A stretch of 64,000 bases of DNA from Brevinematales bacterium (GCA_013177895.1 JABLXV010000010.1:19199-83198); one strand, 5' to 3'; shown: positions 53,144-62,880, counted from the stretch's first letter. Numbers and translations: made by a program. The notes: a model not told the origin generated them from the sequence alone.

Positions 53144-53171
53144 TTGAAAAGCGTGGAAATGGGGGTAAACT
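53144..53171 (+). promoter_or_regulatory. promoter for the small membrane protein gene
   Basis: TTGAAA (53144-53149), 16 bp, TAAACT (53166-53171), 40 bp upstream of the ATG at 53211. Confidence 0.65.
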
Positions 53172-53210
53172 AATCATAAGGGTTGTTCGGGCGCGGAACA
53201 GGAGGAAAAA

Positions 53211-53450
53211 ATGAGCCTAAAGAAAGCTCCGAAATTTGTCAGCTTAATTATAATTGTGACTGTCGCCGTCCTGACATTGCTGATGTACGGGATTTTATTG
53301 GGGAAAATATTCAGCGCGTTTTCGGATACACTGAACAGTAAAGATCATTCGGTGATGCAGGATACCGGTACGTCGTTAGTATTCTCGAACGGATTATCGA
53401 TGTACAAGGATATCAGGATAGCGAGAAACGGTCAGAGCGCCATCGAATAG
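53211..53450 (+). CDS. small single-helix membrane protein, unrecognised
   Basis: A 79-residue protein with one membrane helix (about 9-35) and a short polar C-terminal domain. AGGAGG and a good promoter precede it. No family recognised. Its last 19 bp overlap the 3' end of the convergent membrane protein gene. Treat as a probable but unproven gene. Confidence 0.6.
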   Translation: MSLKKAPKFVSLIIIVTVAVLTLLMYGILLGKIFSAFSDTLNSKDHSVMQDTGTSLVFSNGLSMYKDIRIARNGQSAIE

Positions 53451-54460
53451 ATCATATTCGCTAATCTAATCAGCATATCCAGACTGAACGCTGTCACGAT
53501 AAACGAGACAAGGTAAAAGGAAACCGCCTGAAAGATGTCGCGTATCGACACTGGGCGCTGGTTCCTGAACGCGAAACCCGCCGACGATGAAAATATCAGA
53601 AGCACCACTAGAATAATATAGTAGGATATTTTGTTGAATATGAGATTTCCGACCTGGAAGAAATTGTACTTCGATTCGAAGACATAATCGCTATTCAGGA
53701 TAATATCGAGCATGCTGATTTCTTTAACCGGGTTGGAAAGATTGTAGATAGCGTTCATACTGTAGATTATCGGGACGCTTTTCGAGTCCGCCATTTTCAT
53801 ATCTTTGGAGATACTCCCGCCCTTATACTCGATAAACTTCGAATTGAGGAGCAGGATTTTCCCGTCGGAATATTTCCCGTATCCGGCGTTAATAATATAA
53901 TTGAGTTTATTATTCTTATCGAATCCCATGAAGCGCACGCCTTCCATATAAAAATACGGCCCGACCTTATATAACCTGTCGAACGTGACCGCGACACGAC
54001 CCATCATAAAAGCGACGTTCTCTTTGGAGAGGAAGTATCTCAGGTTCTTCAGTTCGCCGTATTCGAATTTATCATAGGTAATCCCCTTGAGGGACGGGGT
54101 AAGTTTTTCCTTCATCTGGGCGAGGTGAGTGGTCGAGGCGGCAGATTCATGCAGATAAGGGAGCAGCATCTCGTTGATAGCGAATGCAGCGGCGGCGGTA
54201 AAAATCACATAGAAGAAAAATGAGAAGAGGAAGCCCATTTTTTCACCCTGCGTACCTTGACTTGTGCCACGGAATACGAGACTCCAGATGATACTCAACG
54301 GGGTGATTAACGGCAGGAAACGTACGATATCGAGCATGATTGTATAGAGAAGCCAAGTCTGGTCAACCTTATCCACCCTTAGATGATATATCAGCGATGC
54401 AAAAAAGGTGAAGACTAAAAGTCCCGTGAGGAATAACAGGAATTTCGGTACTTTTTTCAT
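53432..54460 (-). CDS. LptF/LptG-like permease, second of a pair
   Basis: A 342-residue protein with membrane helices at about 7-29, 38-62 and 75-105, a soluble region of about 170 residues (115-275), then helices at about 280-300 and 310-335. This is the layout of LptF/LptG, the inner-membrane subunits of the lipopolysaccharide exporter (YjgP/YjgQ family), although sequence similarity is not clear by eye. Its start overlaps the stop of the partner gene (TAATG), so the two are probably one complex. No lptB or lptC nearby. Confidence 0.55.
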   Translation of the reverse strand: MKKVPKFLLFLTGLLVFTFFASLIYHLRVDKVDQTWLLYTIMLDIVRFLPLITPLSIIWSLVFRGTSQGTQGEKMGFLFSFFFYVIFTAAAAFAINEMLLPYLHESAASTTHLAQMKEKLTPSLKGITYDKFEYGELKNLRYFLSKENVAFMMGRVAVTFDRLYKVGPYFYMEGVRFMGFDKNNKLNYIINAGYGKYSDGKILLLNSKFIEYKGGSISKDMKMADSKSVPIIYSMNAIYNLSNPVKEISMLDIILNSDYVFESKYNFFQVGNLIFNKISYYIILVVLLIFSSSAGFAFRNQRPVSIRDIFQAVSFYLVSFIVTAFSLDMLIRLANMIYSMAL

Positions 54461-55470
54461 TACATGGCTCCTTTAGACCGTTTCATAAGAATATCCTTGA
54501 GCTGGAGTAATCCGAATCCCATTAGTCCCGCGAAGATGCCGACAAAAAGACTCGGCAGGAACAGACTCCCGAACGGGCTTTTTATCCCTAATTTAATGAC
54601 CTCGACCAAACTTAAAAAATAGGGCAGCGAGTAATAGAACAGGAACGAGACGACCACGAGCGCGCATGTGGAGAGGATGTATATCTGCTTCTCGTTCATA
54701 AAGAAGCTGACGCTTCCGACTATCCCGAAGAAACCCACGCTCAAGAGGATGATTGCCAGTATCGACACGAAGAGGCCTGTCGAGAAGAACGCGGTCTTGA
54801 AAATGTGGCGGATACGCTGGATGGTGTCGAGGTAACTATTTATCAAGAATGCGGAAATCCCGGATTCCGGCAGACGTACCACCGGTTCGTTAATCGGTAT
54901 CGAGAAATGACTGTTCTTATTATATACTCCGCCCGCGCCGATCGCTTTCGAGGAATCCAGTATGATACGGTCGTCCTGAATCTTACCGCTATTGATAAAG
55001 TAGGTATTCTTATAGAACAGCATCCCTTCCCTGATCTTGGTGTCGAGCATATTAATGACATAAATATTATACTGGTTGACGGGATTGATATGATCCTGGT
55101 GAATCGTGCACGGAACCGCGAAGCTCTTCGGTGGAGTAGCCTTCTGGAAATTGATATCCACTACGAAGAATACGATCAGCAATACGGCGTTAATCCCCCC
55201 GATAATCGGGAGTATGCGGTAGAGCAGGAGTTTATCGAATGTGATACTGAATCCGAAGAAGAGCACTGTCGACGCGACCTGAAGGAACGGGAGCGAGAAA
55301 AACAGGACGGTCAGGTAATTCACGATGGATGCGGTGATAAAGTTCGGATTACCGGCATATTTCTCATACGTCATCACTTCCAGAAAGTAGAGCAACAGAA
55401 TAACGACTACGAAAATGAGTACTTTCAGAAAGGTAAACAGGTATTTTTTTATGGAAATCAGATATATCAA
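54460..55470 (-). CDS. LptF/LptG-like permease, first of a pair
   Basis: A 336-residue protein with the same general layout as its downstream partner: helices at about 10-32, 45-75 and 85-105, a soluble middle (about 110-225), then helices at about 230-260, 265-285 and 310-330. Sequence is divergent from known LptF/LptG; the pairing, length and topology are the evidence. It could instead be a lineage-specific membrane protein pair. Together they would form the trans-envelope exporter core. Confidence 0.5.
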   Translation of the reverse strand: MIYLISIKKYLFTFLKVLIFVVVILLLYFLEVMTYEKYAGNPNFITASIVNYLTVLFFSLPFLQVASTVLFFGFSITFDKLLLYRILPIIGGINAVLLIVFFVVDINFQKATPPKSFAVPCTIHQDHINPVNQYNIYVINMLDTKIREGMLFYKNTYFINSGKIQDDRIILDSSKAIGAGGVYNKNSHFSIPINEPVVRLPESGISAFLINSYLDTIQRIRHIFKTAFFSTGLFVSILAIILLSVGFFGIVGSVSFFMNEKQIYILSTCALVVVSFLFYYSLPYFLSLVEVIKLGIKSPFGSLFLPSLFVGIFAGLMGFGLLQLKDILMKRSKGAM

Positions 55471-55628
55471 ATCACGCCTCCCGTGCTAGGACGGTTATAT
55501 TATCTTAATTATCGGCACTAAAATAAGAAAATATTTAGTATATGGACTAATAAATTAATAGAATAATTCCACCGAACGGATAAGGCAATAAAAAAAGATA
55601 AAAATATCGTTAAATTTCAAGAAAAGTA

Positions 55629-55656
55629 TTGACCAAAAATAAATTTACGTTAAAAT
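55629..55656 (+). promoter_or_regulatory. promoter for ugpC
   Basis: TTGACC (55629-55634), 16 bp, TAAAAT (55651-55656), about 64 bp upstream of the ATG, giving an mRNA leader of roughly 55 bases. The remaining gap back to 55471 is A+T-rich and shows nothing else. Confidence 0.65.
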
Positions 55657-55719
55657 AAATCGTACAAGAGAAAGTATTTGCGAAACATATCCAATGCAAA
55701 AAACTTTAGGAGGCTATAG

Positions 55720-56826
55720 ATGGCTGAGGTATTTCTCAGGAACGTCAGCAAGGTTTACGAAGGGAACGTAGTAGCGGTCCAGGACGTAAATCTTGAAATT
55801 AAGGACAAGGAGTTCGTCGTACTGGTCGGACCGTCCGGATGCGGGAAGTCGACGACGCTACGCATGGTGGCAGGTCTCGAAGAAATTACCGACGGTGAGA
55901 TTCTGATCGACGGGGCGGTTGTTAATAACAAACCCCCGAAAGACCGCGATATCGCCATGGTATTCCAGAACTACGCTCTTTATCCTCATATGACGGTGGA
56001 AGAGAATATGGCGTTCGGTCTCAAACTGCGCAACTATCCCACAGAAGAGATCAAGAAACGTGTGAACGAAGCGGCGGAAATCCTTGGTCTGAAGGAATAC
56101 CTTCAGAGAAAACCTAAGGCTCTCTCCGGCGGTCAGCGCCAACGTGTGGCGGTGGGCCGTTCCATTGTCCGCAAACCCAAAGTGTTCCTTTTCGACGAAC
56201 CGTTGTCGAACCTCGACGCGAAACTGCGTGTTCAGATGCGCGCCGAATTGATTAAGATTCATGCCCGTCTTAAAGTTACCACTATCTATGTTACTCACGA
56301 TCAGCTCGAAGCTATGACCATGGGCGATAAAATCGTCGTAATGAATAACAAGCTGGTTCAGCAGGTCGGAAGCCCCATCGAAGTCTACCGCAAACCGATC
56401 AATAAGTTTGTAGCCGGCTTTATCGGGACTCCTCCTATGAACTTCATCGACTGCGAAGTGAAGGAATCCGGCGGAAACGTGATGCTCGATATGGGCGATT
56501 TCCAGTTGAAGCTCCCTGCCGATTATGCCGAAAAAGCGAGACCCCAGATCGGCCGCCACGCGACATTCGGCATCCGCCCTGAGGATATTTACGATCCTTC
56601 GATGTATAGCGATCAGGTTGACGGGAACAAGGCTATCGCCAATGTCGAAATCGTGGAACATCTCGGTTCGGAAGAGCAGGTATACTTCACTACCGCGAAT
56701 CATCCTTATGTCGCCAAGTACGATCCGTCAGTGGTCATCCACATCGGCGATACCAACAGGGAAACCATCTTCGATATGAAGAAATCTCACCTGTTCGATA
56801 TCGAAACTGAAATGTCTATCTTTTAA
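55720..56826 (+). CDS. ugpC: sugar ABC transporter ATPase (UgpC/MsmK type)
   Basis: A 368-residue ABC ATPase. Walker [14 protein letters not shown], signature [19 protein letters not shown], Walker [17 protein letters not shown], and the H-loop THD. The C-terminal OB/TOBE regulatory domain (about 235-368) is that of UgpC/MalK/MsmK. Such ATPases serve several carbohydrate importers at once. No permease or binding protein is in the window, so it is likely a shared, multitask ATPase. AGGAGG precedes the ATG; a strong terminator follows. Confidence 0.93.
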   Translation: MAEVFLRNVSKVYEGNVVAVQDVNLEIKDKEFVVLVGPSGCGKSTTLRMVAGLEEITDGEILIDGAVVNNKPPKDRDIAMVFQNYALYPHMTVEENMAFGLKLRNYPTEEIKKRVNEAAEILGLKEYLQRKPKALSGGQRQRVAVGRSIVRKPKVFLFDEPLSNLDAKLRVQMRAELIKIHARLKVTTIYVTHDQLEAMTMGDKIVVMNNKLVQQVGSPIEVYRKPINKFVAGFIGTPPMNFIDCEVKESGGNVMLDMGDFQLKLPADYAEKARPQIGRHATFGIRPEDIYDPSMYSDQVDGNKAIANVEIVEHLGSEEQVYFTTANHPYVAKYDPSVVIHIGDTNRETIFDMKKSHLFDIETEMSIF

Positions 56827-56833
56827 ACCAGAC

Positions 56834-56862
56834 GGGGGGAAGTTCGCTTCCCCCCTTTTTTA
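56834..56862 (+). terminator. terminator of ugpC
   Basis: GGGGGGAAG-TTCG-CTTCCCCCC (56834-56855), a stable UUCG tetraloop hairpin, followed by a T-run. Confidence 0.9.
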
Positions 56863-56876
56863 TTCTTGGAGGAATT

Positions 56877-57719
56877 GTGAAATATTTTGGAATCATTTTT
56901 ACGCTCTTGGTATTGATAGGATGTACAAAATCCGAATTGGACACCGCAATCGAAGCGAAGGATATCAATAAGGTCAAGGCTATCCTGATGACCAATACCG
57001 GCGTGAGTACGGACAATATGGGAATGGATTCACTTCTGCATCTCACGGTGAGCACAGAGAATACGGCAATAGCGAAGTTTTTTATCGAAATGGGCGCCGA
57101 TGTTAAAGTGAAGGAATACATTAACAGTAATGAATTCAATATTTCGGTATTGCATACGGCGTGCCTGAAAGATAATTTTAGTATGGTGAAGATGCTTGTA
57201 GAAAAAGGCGCGGAAATAGACGCTGTGGACGGGAAGGGGCGGACTCCGCTTTTCGACGCATGCGCGGTCGGTGATGTCGATATCGTTAAGTACCTGTTCG
57301 AGCATGGAGCCTCGCTTATCTATCGCGAACCGGTAAAGGGTACCTATCCTATTCACGAGGCATGCTACTGGGATAACGCGGATGTTGTTAAATACTTGCT
57401 GAATATAGGAATGAATAAAAATCTCAAAGATTTCGCGGGACAGACCCCGTTTAAGTACGCCGTCGAAGGCGAAAATCTGGACATCATAAAGATGATTGTC
57501 GATAGCGGGGCGGAGATAGATAATAAAGGCGCCGACGGGGAAAGTATCTTTCACGGTATCGAAAACATCGAAGTGGTCAGATACCTGGTATCGATAGGCC
57601 TCGACCCGTGGATGAAAAATAAACACGGGCTGACGGCGTTGGATATCGCAGTCGAGGCGGGTAATGACGATGTCGCGGAGTACCTGAAGAGTCTAAAATC
57701 TGCGGATACGGTTAAATAA
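56877..57719 (+). CDS. ankyrin-repeat lipoprotein
   Basis: A 280-residue protein with a short lipoprotein signal (LLVLIGC, Cys16) and about seven ankyrin repeats of 30-33 residues (for example GRTPLFDACAVGDVDIVKYL and GTYPIHEACYWDNADVVKYL). It starts with GTG at 56877 following GGAGG at four to five bases. Ankyrin repeats bind proteins; here in the periplasm or on the surface. No functional neighbour. Sits 15 bp after the ugpC terminator. Confidence 0.88.
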   Translation: MKYFGIIFTLLVLIGCTKSELDTAIEAKDINKVKAILMTNTGVSTDNMGMDSLLHLTVSTENTAIAKFFIEMGADVKVKEYINSNEFNISVLHTACLKDNFSMVKMLVEKGAEIDAVDGKGRTPLFDACAVGDVDIVKYLFEHGASLIYREPVKGTYPIHEACYWDNADVVKYLLNIGMNKNLKDFAGQTPFKYAVEGENLDIIKMIVDSGAEIDNKGADGESIFHGIENIEVVRYLVSIGLDPWMKNKHGLTALDIAVEAGNDDVAEYLKSLKSADTVK

Positions 57720-57783
57720 AGTTAATTCTATTAGATAGTTGAAATAATGATGAAAATACTTTATAATTTTTATAATAAAAGTA

Positions 57784-57811
57784 TTGATTTTTATTTGGAA
57801 GATATTATAAT
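57784..57811 (+). promoter_or_regulatory. promoter for the trpA operon
   Basis: TTGATT (57784-57789), 16 bp, TATAAT (57806-57811). The start codon at 57839 lies 28 bp downstream. No trp-type leader or attenuator can fit in the ~20-nt leader. Confidence 0.65.
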
Positions 57812-57838
57812 AAGAGCGGAATTGTTTTGGGGATGGGG

Positions 57839-58603
57839 ATGCCGATAGACTTTACTAAAAAAGGGCTCATTGTTTACATAACCGCGGGTTACCCGGATAT
57901 GGAGTTTACTCTTGACGCGATATTGACCCTGCAGCATTGCGGGGTATCGGCGATCGAGTTGGGGATTCCGTACTCGGATCCTGTCGCCGATGGCCCGGTT
58001 ATCGCGAAAGCGTCGATGCTCTCGCTCGAGCGCGGGACGAACATGGATCTGATATTCCGCGCCCTTTCGGCGATAAAAAAGGATATTCGGATACCTGTGT
58101 ACCTGATGAGTTATTTTTCTCCTCTTTACACCTACGGTATCTCGAAACTCATCGATAAAAGTAAGGAGACCGGGATTGAAGGGGTGGTGTTTCCCGATTT
58201 GACTATAGAGGAGGGCGGAGCGGTTTTTAACGAGTTAAAAGAAAATTCGTTAGACCCGATTCTGCTGGCTTTTCCGAACTCCGGGGAAAAGCGGATTCGG
58301 CAAATCTCGGAGTATTCCGGCAGCTTTATTTACTATGTGAATTTATTCGGTACCACGGGGGTGCGCGACCGGATACCTGAGGAATCTCTCGCGAAACTGG
58401 CTTCGGTGAAGCAGATCGCGGGTAAACCCGTTTATGCGGGATTCGGTATTAGTACGAGGGAAATGTTCCTCAAACTGTGCGGGCACGCGGACGGCGGGAT
58501 TGTCGGTTCAGCGGTAATGAAACGCATACTGGATAAGTCTGACGATAGGAAGCAGGCGTTGAACGATGTGGCGGTATTCGTGAACGGTTTGCTCGGCAAA
58601 TGA
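57839..58603 (+). CDS. trpA: tryptophan synthase alpha subunit
   Basis: A 254-residue TrpA, the indole-3-glycerol phosphate lyase half of tryptophan synthase. Catalytic Glu40 (AIELGIPYSDP) and Asp51 (ADGPVI) are present, with KKGLIVYITAGYPD at the N-terminus and FGISTREM near the end. I choose the ATG at 57839 as best spaced from GGGG. It is separated from trpB by 13 kb and overlaps the next gene by 4 bp. Confidence 0.95.
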   Translation: MPIDFTKKGLIVYITAGYPDMEFTLDAILTLQHCGVSAIELGIPYSDPVADGPVIAKASMLSLERGTNMDLIFRALSAIKKDIRIPVYLMSYFSPLYTYGISKLIDKSKETGIEGVVFPDLTIEEGGAVFNELKENSLDPILLAFPNSGEKRIRQISEYSGSFIYYVNLFGTTGVRDRIPEESLAKLASVKQIAGKPVYAGFGISTREMFLKLCGHADGGIVGSAVMKRILDKSDDRKQALNDVAVFVNGLLGK

Positions 58604-59364
58604 TAAAATTTATCAGCCTGTCGAGCGGCAGTAAGCAGAACTGTTTTTATATCGAAAGCGAGGGTTCGTCGCTACTCATAGACGCCGGGATATCCTATTC
58701 GATGCTCCGTGATTTCCTCGCCGGGATAGGACGGGATCCCCATGATATCGGGACAATCCTGATTACGCACGAGCACAGCGATCATGTGAGGGGGTTGAGA
58801 AGTATATTACGGAATTTGAAGATACCCGTTTTTATTAATAAAAAGAGCTGGATGAAATTAGGGATCAGCGAAGGGACGTTTTATCCTCTGGAAGAGGGAA
58901 AGACGCTGAAGTGGAAAGACCTGCGGATTATGCCGTTTCAGGTGCCGCATGATGCGGTGAACACGTTCGGATTTGTGATCCGGCGGGAGAACCGGGGGAT
59001 TTTCTTTGCGAGCGACATCGGGTCGTATGACCCGTCGATAGCCGCTCTGGCGAAGGAAGCGAACCTGATCGCGGTGGAATCCAACTACGACCCGGAGATG
59101 CTGTCCAATTCGGTTTACCCGAAGTTTCTACGCGACAGGATAGCGCATTCCCACGGGCATTTGTCCAATCCCGATGCGGCGAGTTTTATCCGCGAGACGG
59201 CGGGAATGTTTACCGAGCAGGTATGTTTCCTCCATATGAGCGAGAACAATAACCGGCTCGAGATTATTCAGGACGGGATCGAGCGCGACCTCGCGCCGTT
59301 CTACGGAGATTTGCAGTTTCATATCGCGGTGCGGGAGAACCCGATCCCCCCGATAGAGATTTAA
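58600..59364 (+). CDS. WalJ/YycJ-like metallo-beta-lactamase fold hydrolase
   Basis: A 254-residue MBL-fold protein: ITHEHSDHVRGL (metal ligands), VPHDAVNTFGFVI, FFASDIGSYDP and IAHSHGHLSNPDA. This set is typical of the WalJ/YycJ-type cytoplasmic hydrolases, which are linked to DNA-related or cell-wall functions in other bacteria. Overlaps trpA by 4 bp; no pathway link to tryptophan is evident. Confidence 0.88.
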   Translation: MIKFISLSSGSKQNCFYIESEGSSLLIDAGISYSMLRDFLAGIGRDPHDIGTILITHEHSDHVRGLRSILRNLKIPVFINKKSWMKLGISEGTFYPLEEGKTLKWKDLRIMPFQVPHDAVNTFGFVIRRENRGIFFASDIGSYDPSIAALAKEANLIAVESNYDPEMLSNSVYPKFLRDRIAHSHGHLSNPDAASFIRETAGMFTEQVCFLHMSENNNRLEIIQDGIERDLAPFYGDLQFHIAVRENPIPPIEI

Positions 59365-59417
59365 GTTAATGATATAGCCCGAATACCGATAAGTATAAAA
59401 AAGATTCGGGAGAGAAA

Positions 59418-60338
59418 ATGAAGAAATTTATCGCGTTTTTAATATTCTCTACGGTAATAGGCAGCTTATACGGTTTAAGCGACCTCAAGGTCGAGCTCCA
59501 GTTTTTTACCCAGACGTACCGTTTGAACGATCCCATTCCCGTGATGGTGAACGTAGTAAACACGTCGAAGGAGAAATTTCAATTCGACGTCTCGTCTCTG
59601 ATTTACGAGACCTTCTTCTTCGAGGTAAAGACGCCTAAAAACGAAGATATTGTCATCAACGATCTATTCCAGATCGAGATGAAGAACAATTTCTCGTCGA
59701 GCGAGGACTACCGGAAGATCATGCTGAACAGCGGGGAATCCTTCTCGAAAACTATCGATATCAATCAGTGGTATCAGGTGAAGGATTCAGGGTACTACTT
59801 TATCAAAGGGGTGTTTTACCCGAACCCGGACGATAAAAGTAAAAAGTTGGAATCGGTATACTACAAGATATTGGTCAAGCCGCCTCTCATGATCGAATCA
59901 GACCTCATTAAAGAGGAACAGGCGAAGACCGCGAAGCTCAATCAGGTGAAACTGTTGCCGCCGTATGAAGTTATTGCTGATATGATAGACGCGAAGATGA
60001 AAAAGGATTGGGACCGGTTCCTGATTCATATAGACGCGGAACGGTTGATTAACTCGTTCGATAATTATGCGTTGGAGTATAAAAACGCCAAGTCCGGGCA
60101 ATACGCGCTGGAGGTCCTCGAAAGGTTCCGGCAGTACCTGACGGTTTACTGGCAGGATGTGGTTGAGAGCTACACGATTAATAAAAGTACCATAGAGGGC
60201 GATAAAGCGCAGGTGGAATGCGATATCACCTATCTCCTGCGAAATGTTTCTTATATTACCCGTTACACGTTTGTACTATACAAGAATCATAACGGGGAAT
60301 GGCTGGTTGAGGATTATATCGTTCATATGGTGAAGTAG
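59418..60338 (+). CDS. secreted hypothetical protein
   Basis: A 306-residue protein with a Sec signal peptide (MKKFIAFLIFSTVIGSLYG). The mature part begins with an Ig-like/CARDB-looking beta domain (about 20-150, YRLNDPIPVMVNVVNTSK). The C-terminal region (about 185-306) resembles a SnoaL/NTF2-like or DUF4440-type domain (YEVIADMIDAKMKKDWDRFL and NGEWLVEDYIVH). Both domain calls are by feel. It lies between the MBL gene and folP, 7 bp before the latter. Confidence 0.65.
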   Translation: MKKFIAFLIFSTVIGSLYGLSDLKVELQFFTQTYRLNDPIPVMVNVVNTSKEKFQFDVSSLIYETFFFEVKTPKNEDIVINDLFQIEMKNNFSSSEDYRKIMLNSGESFSKTIDINQWYQVKDSGYYFIKGVFYPNPDDKSKKLESVYYKILVKPPLMIESDLIKEEQAKTAKLNQVKLLPPYEVIADMIDAKMKKDWDRFLIHIDAERLINSFDNYALEYKNAKSGQYALEVLERFRQYLTVYWQDVVESYTINKSTIEGDKAQVECDITYLLRNVSYITRYTFVLYKNHNGEWLVEDYIVHMVK

Positions 60339-60345
60339 GCGGAAG

Positions 60346-61542
60346 ATGCGGGTATACCGGATTTCCGGGGAAAAGACGGGGCTTCGTAATACGATTGCAT
60401 CGGTAGGATGCGACCCGGCGGCTTTGCCCGTGTTCGGCAAGAAGTCGGAAATTATTCCGGTAATGGCGCGCGGGATAAAACAGTCCGTTGCGGTCATTAT
60501 CAAACAGGAGATGATTTCCTCGAAGGGAGACGCCGCGATACACCGGGAGGCGATTACCGCGGCAGTGGAGAAGACTGACATGGTTCTTCTCGGCACCGTT
60601 TCGGTATATGAGGATTTTATCAGGAAAGCCCGCGCGCAGGGATATCCCACTCTTGACGCTTTAGCGGATGAGGTGGAGATGATTATCGCACGCGGGACGA
60701 AAGAGATAGAGACCATGAATTTCCGGGGAAAGACGCTCGCGATGGACAGACCCCGGATTATGGGAATAGTCAATATAACGCCGGATTCCTTCTACGATGG
60801 GGGGCGTTATAAAGGTACCGAGGAGGCGATGACGCGCTGCCGTGAGATTATCGAGCAAGGCGCGGACATTGTGGATATCGGGGGCGAGTCGACCCGTCCG
60901 GGGTCGGAACCGGTATCGCTCGAACGGGAGCTCGAAAGGGTCGTCCCGGTAATCGAGAAGGCCGCTCAGGATTTCGATGCGATCATATCGGTCGATACCT
61001 ACAAAGCGGCGGTAGCTGAGGAAGCGTTACGGGCGGGCGCGCATATTGTGAACGATATCAGCGGTCTGGGATACGACCCGGAGATGCCCAAGACGATTGC
61101 GCGTTATCAGGCCGGCGCTGTTATCATGCATATCAAGGGAACGCCCAAGGATATGCAGAAAGACCCGGTATATGAGGATATTATCGCGGAGATGAACGAG
61201 TATTTCGCTGAACGGGTGGCGCTCGCGAAGAAGCACGGTATCCCGGAAAGCGGGTTGATGATAGACCCCGGTATCGGATTCGGTAAGAGGCTCGAGCATA
61301 ATATCGCGATACTCGCGAATCTCGAGGCGTTTAAAATTCACGGATTGCCGATTGCGGTTGGCGCATCGCGGAAATCCATGATAGGAATGCTGGTTAACCG
61401 GGAGCCGGAACAGCGTCTATGGGGGACAATGGGGGCACACGTATTTGCGTATATTAATGGTGCAAATATAATAAGGGCACATGATGTAAAAGAGCATTAC
61501 GATATGTTAGGCATCATTGATAAAATGAAGAATTATAGTTAA
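60346..61542 (+). CDS. folP: dihydropteroate synthase with N-terminal extension
   Basis: A 398-residue folate enzyme. The catalytic TIM barrel starts near residue 135 with MGIVNITPDSFYDGG, then DIGGESTRPGS, SVDTYKAAVAEEAL, VNDISG, DPGIGFGKRLEHN and GASRKSMIG, all pterin and pABA binding motifs. The first ~130 residues are an additional domain seen in longer DHPS proteins; its role is not known to me. Typical stand-alone DHPS is about 270-285 residues. No other folate genes are adjacent. Confidence 0.92.
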   Translation: MRVYRISGEKTGLRNTIASVGCDPAALPVFGKKSEIIPVMARGIKQSVAVIIKQEMISSKGDAAIHREAITAAVEKTDMVLLGTVSVYEDFIRKARAQGYPTLDALADEVEMIIARGTKEIETMNFRGKTLAMDRPRIMGIVNITPDSFYDGGRYKGTEEAMTRCREIIEQGADIVDIGGESTRPGSEPVSLERELERVVPVIEKAAQDFDAIISVDTYKAAVAEEALRAGAHIVNDISGLGYDPEMPKTIARYQAGAVIMHIKGTPKDMQKDPVYEDIIAEMNEYFAERVALAKKHGIPESGLMIDPGIGFGKRLEHNIAILANLEAFKIHGLPIAVGASRKSMIGMLVNREPEQRLWGTMGAHVFAYINGANIIRAHDVKEHYDMLGIIDKMKNYS

Positions 61543-61610
61543 TTTGTTTATAAATATAGGGCGGAAACCGATAATATATTTGGGGCTGATTCTTTCAGAG
61601 GGGAAGACGA

Positions 61611-62867
61611 ATGAGGGATTATAAGAACTTCGCGAAGCGGCTAAATACGCTTAAAAAAGAAATTGAAACTTCTTTAGATAGGATAAATAGTAAACAAAAG
61701 CCGGCTGATTTTAAAATCAACAAGAAAAACTATCAGGTGTTCGCAACCCGAAAGAGTAAAACGAAAACCACGATATTTGACAAAATCAAGAATGCCCTCC
61801 AATTCTCCTTCATGAAGAAGTTCTGCCTGAAAAATCTGAAAATATGTCTTCCTAAAATCGACTTTTCCCATATCCGTATCCCCGATGCGCATATCGCCCG
61901 CAAGGCCGTATTACCCTCAGCCGCGACCGTCCTGTTATTGCTGATTTTTCTCGGTTTCCGTTCGCTGATCTTTAGCGCGGCGCCGAATACCGGCTCAAAC
62001 GCGGTCGAAAGCGTCTCGTTTATCGGCGACCTGAAAATCAAGGAAGAGTTCAAGAGCATGAACAACACGATGGCGGTAGGCGGAAACGACATCAGCGCAT
62101 ACAATAAAGAAGACCCTGAACTAAGGTTCTTTTTCTACAAAGTGAAACAGGGCGAAACTATTTCGTCTATCGCTAAAAAGCTCGGCGTTTCGAGCGATAC
62201 GATTGTCAGCCTGAACAGCATGGGGAGCGCCCATACGATCAGCGTCGGCAATAGAATACTTGTCCCGAATATGAAAGGGATACTTTATACGGTCAAGTCC
62301 GGCGATACGTTCGATAAAATCGCAAAGACCTACAAGATAAAGTCCGATGAAATTATCGGCGCAAACGACCTTGAAGGGAAAGTTATCCAGAAGGGCGATA
62401 TTATATTCCTTCCGGGCGCGGCGCTCACAGAGATGGAGAAAGCCAAGATATTTGGCTATCTCTTTATCAAGCCTCTCAACGGACGCTTTACTTCCCCGTT
62501 CGGTATCCGTAAGGATCCGTTTACCGGAAAGCCCAAGTTCCATGCAGGTATCGATATCGCAGCGCCCTACGGTACTCCGATCAAGGCGGCGAAAGACGGG
62601 ACAATCACCTTCGCCGGATGGAAGAGCGGTTACGGCAACGTTGTTATTATCGAGCATCAATTCGGGTACACCACCTTATACGGTCACATGTCCAAGATAC
62701 TGGTTAAAGCCGGACAGTATGTCAAGGGCGGACAGTATATTGGTAAAGTCGGGAGCACCGGAAAATCGACGGGACCGCACTGCCATTTCGAAGTACATAA
62801 ATTCGGTATGCCGACCGACCCATTAACACATCAAGGCCTGAAGAAAGCGCCGGGTAAATGGTACTAA
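61611..62867 (+). CDS. LysM/M23 family cell-wall peptidase, membrane-anchored
   Basis: A 418-residue protein. A basic N-terminal cytoplasmic part is followed by a membrane helix (about 100-120). Two LysM domains follow (about 172-220 VKQGETISSIAKKLGVSS and 223-268 VKSGDTFDKIAKTYKIKS), then an M23 peptidase domain with His311/Asp315 (FHAGIDIA), LYGHMS and His390-x-His392 (GPHCHFEVHK). Zinc ligands are complete, so it is probably an active peptidoglycan endopeptidase rather than an EnvC-type activator. Ends at a terminator. Confidence 0.92.
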   Translation: MRDYKNFAKRLNTLKKEIETSLDRINSKQKPADFKINKKNYQVFATRKSKTKTTIFDKIKNALQFSFMKKFCLKNLKICLPKIDFSHIRIPDAHIARKAVLPSAATVLLLLIFLGFRSLIFSAAPNTGSNAVESVSFIGDLKIKEEFKSMNNTMAVGGNDISAYNKEDPELRFFFYKVKQGETISSIAKKLGVSSDTIVSLNSMGSAHTISVGNRILVPNMKGILYTVKSGDTFDKIAKTYKIKSDEIIGANDLEGKVIQKGDIIFLPGAALTEMEKAKIFGYLFIKPLNGRFTSPFGIRKDPFTGKPKFHAGIDIAAPYGTPIKAAKDGTITFAGWKSGYGNVVIIEHQFGYTTLYGHMSKILVKAGQYVKGGQYIGKVGSTGKSTGPHCHFEVHKFGMPTDPLTHQGLKKAPGKWY

Positions 62868-62880
62868 ATTTAAATATACG

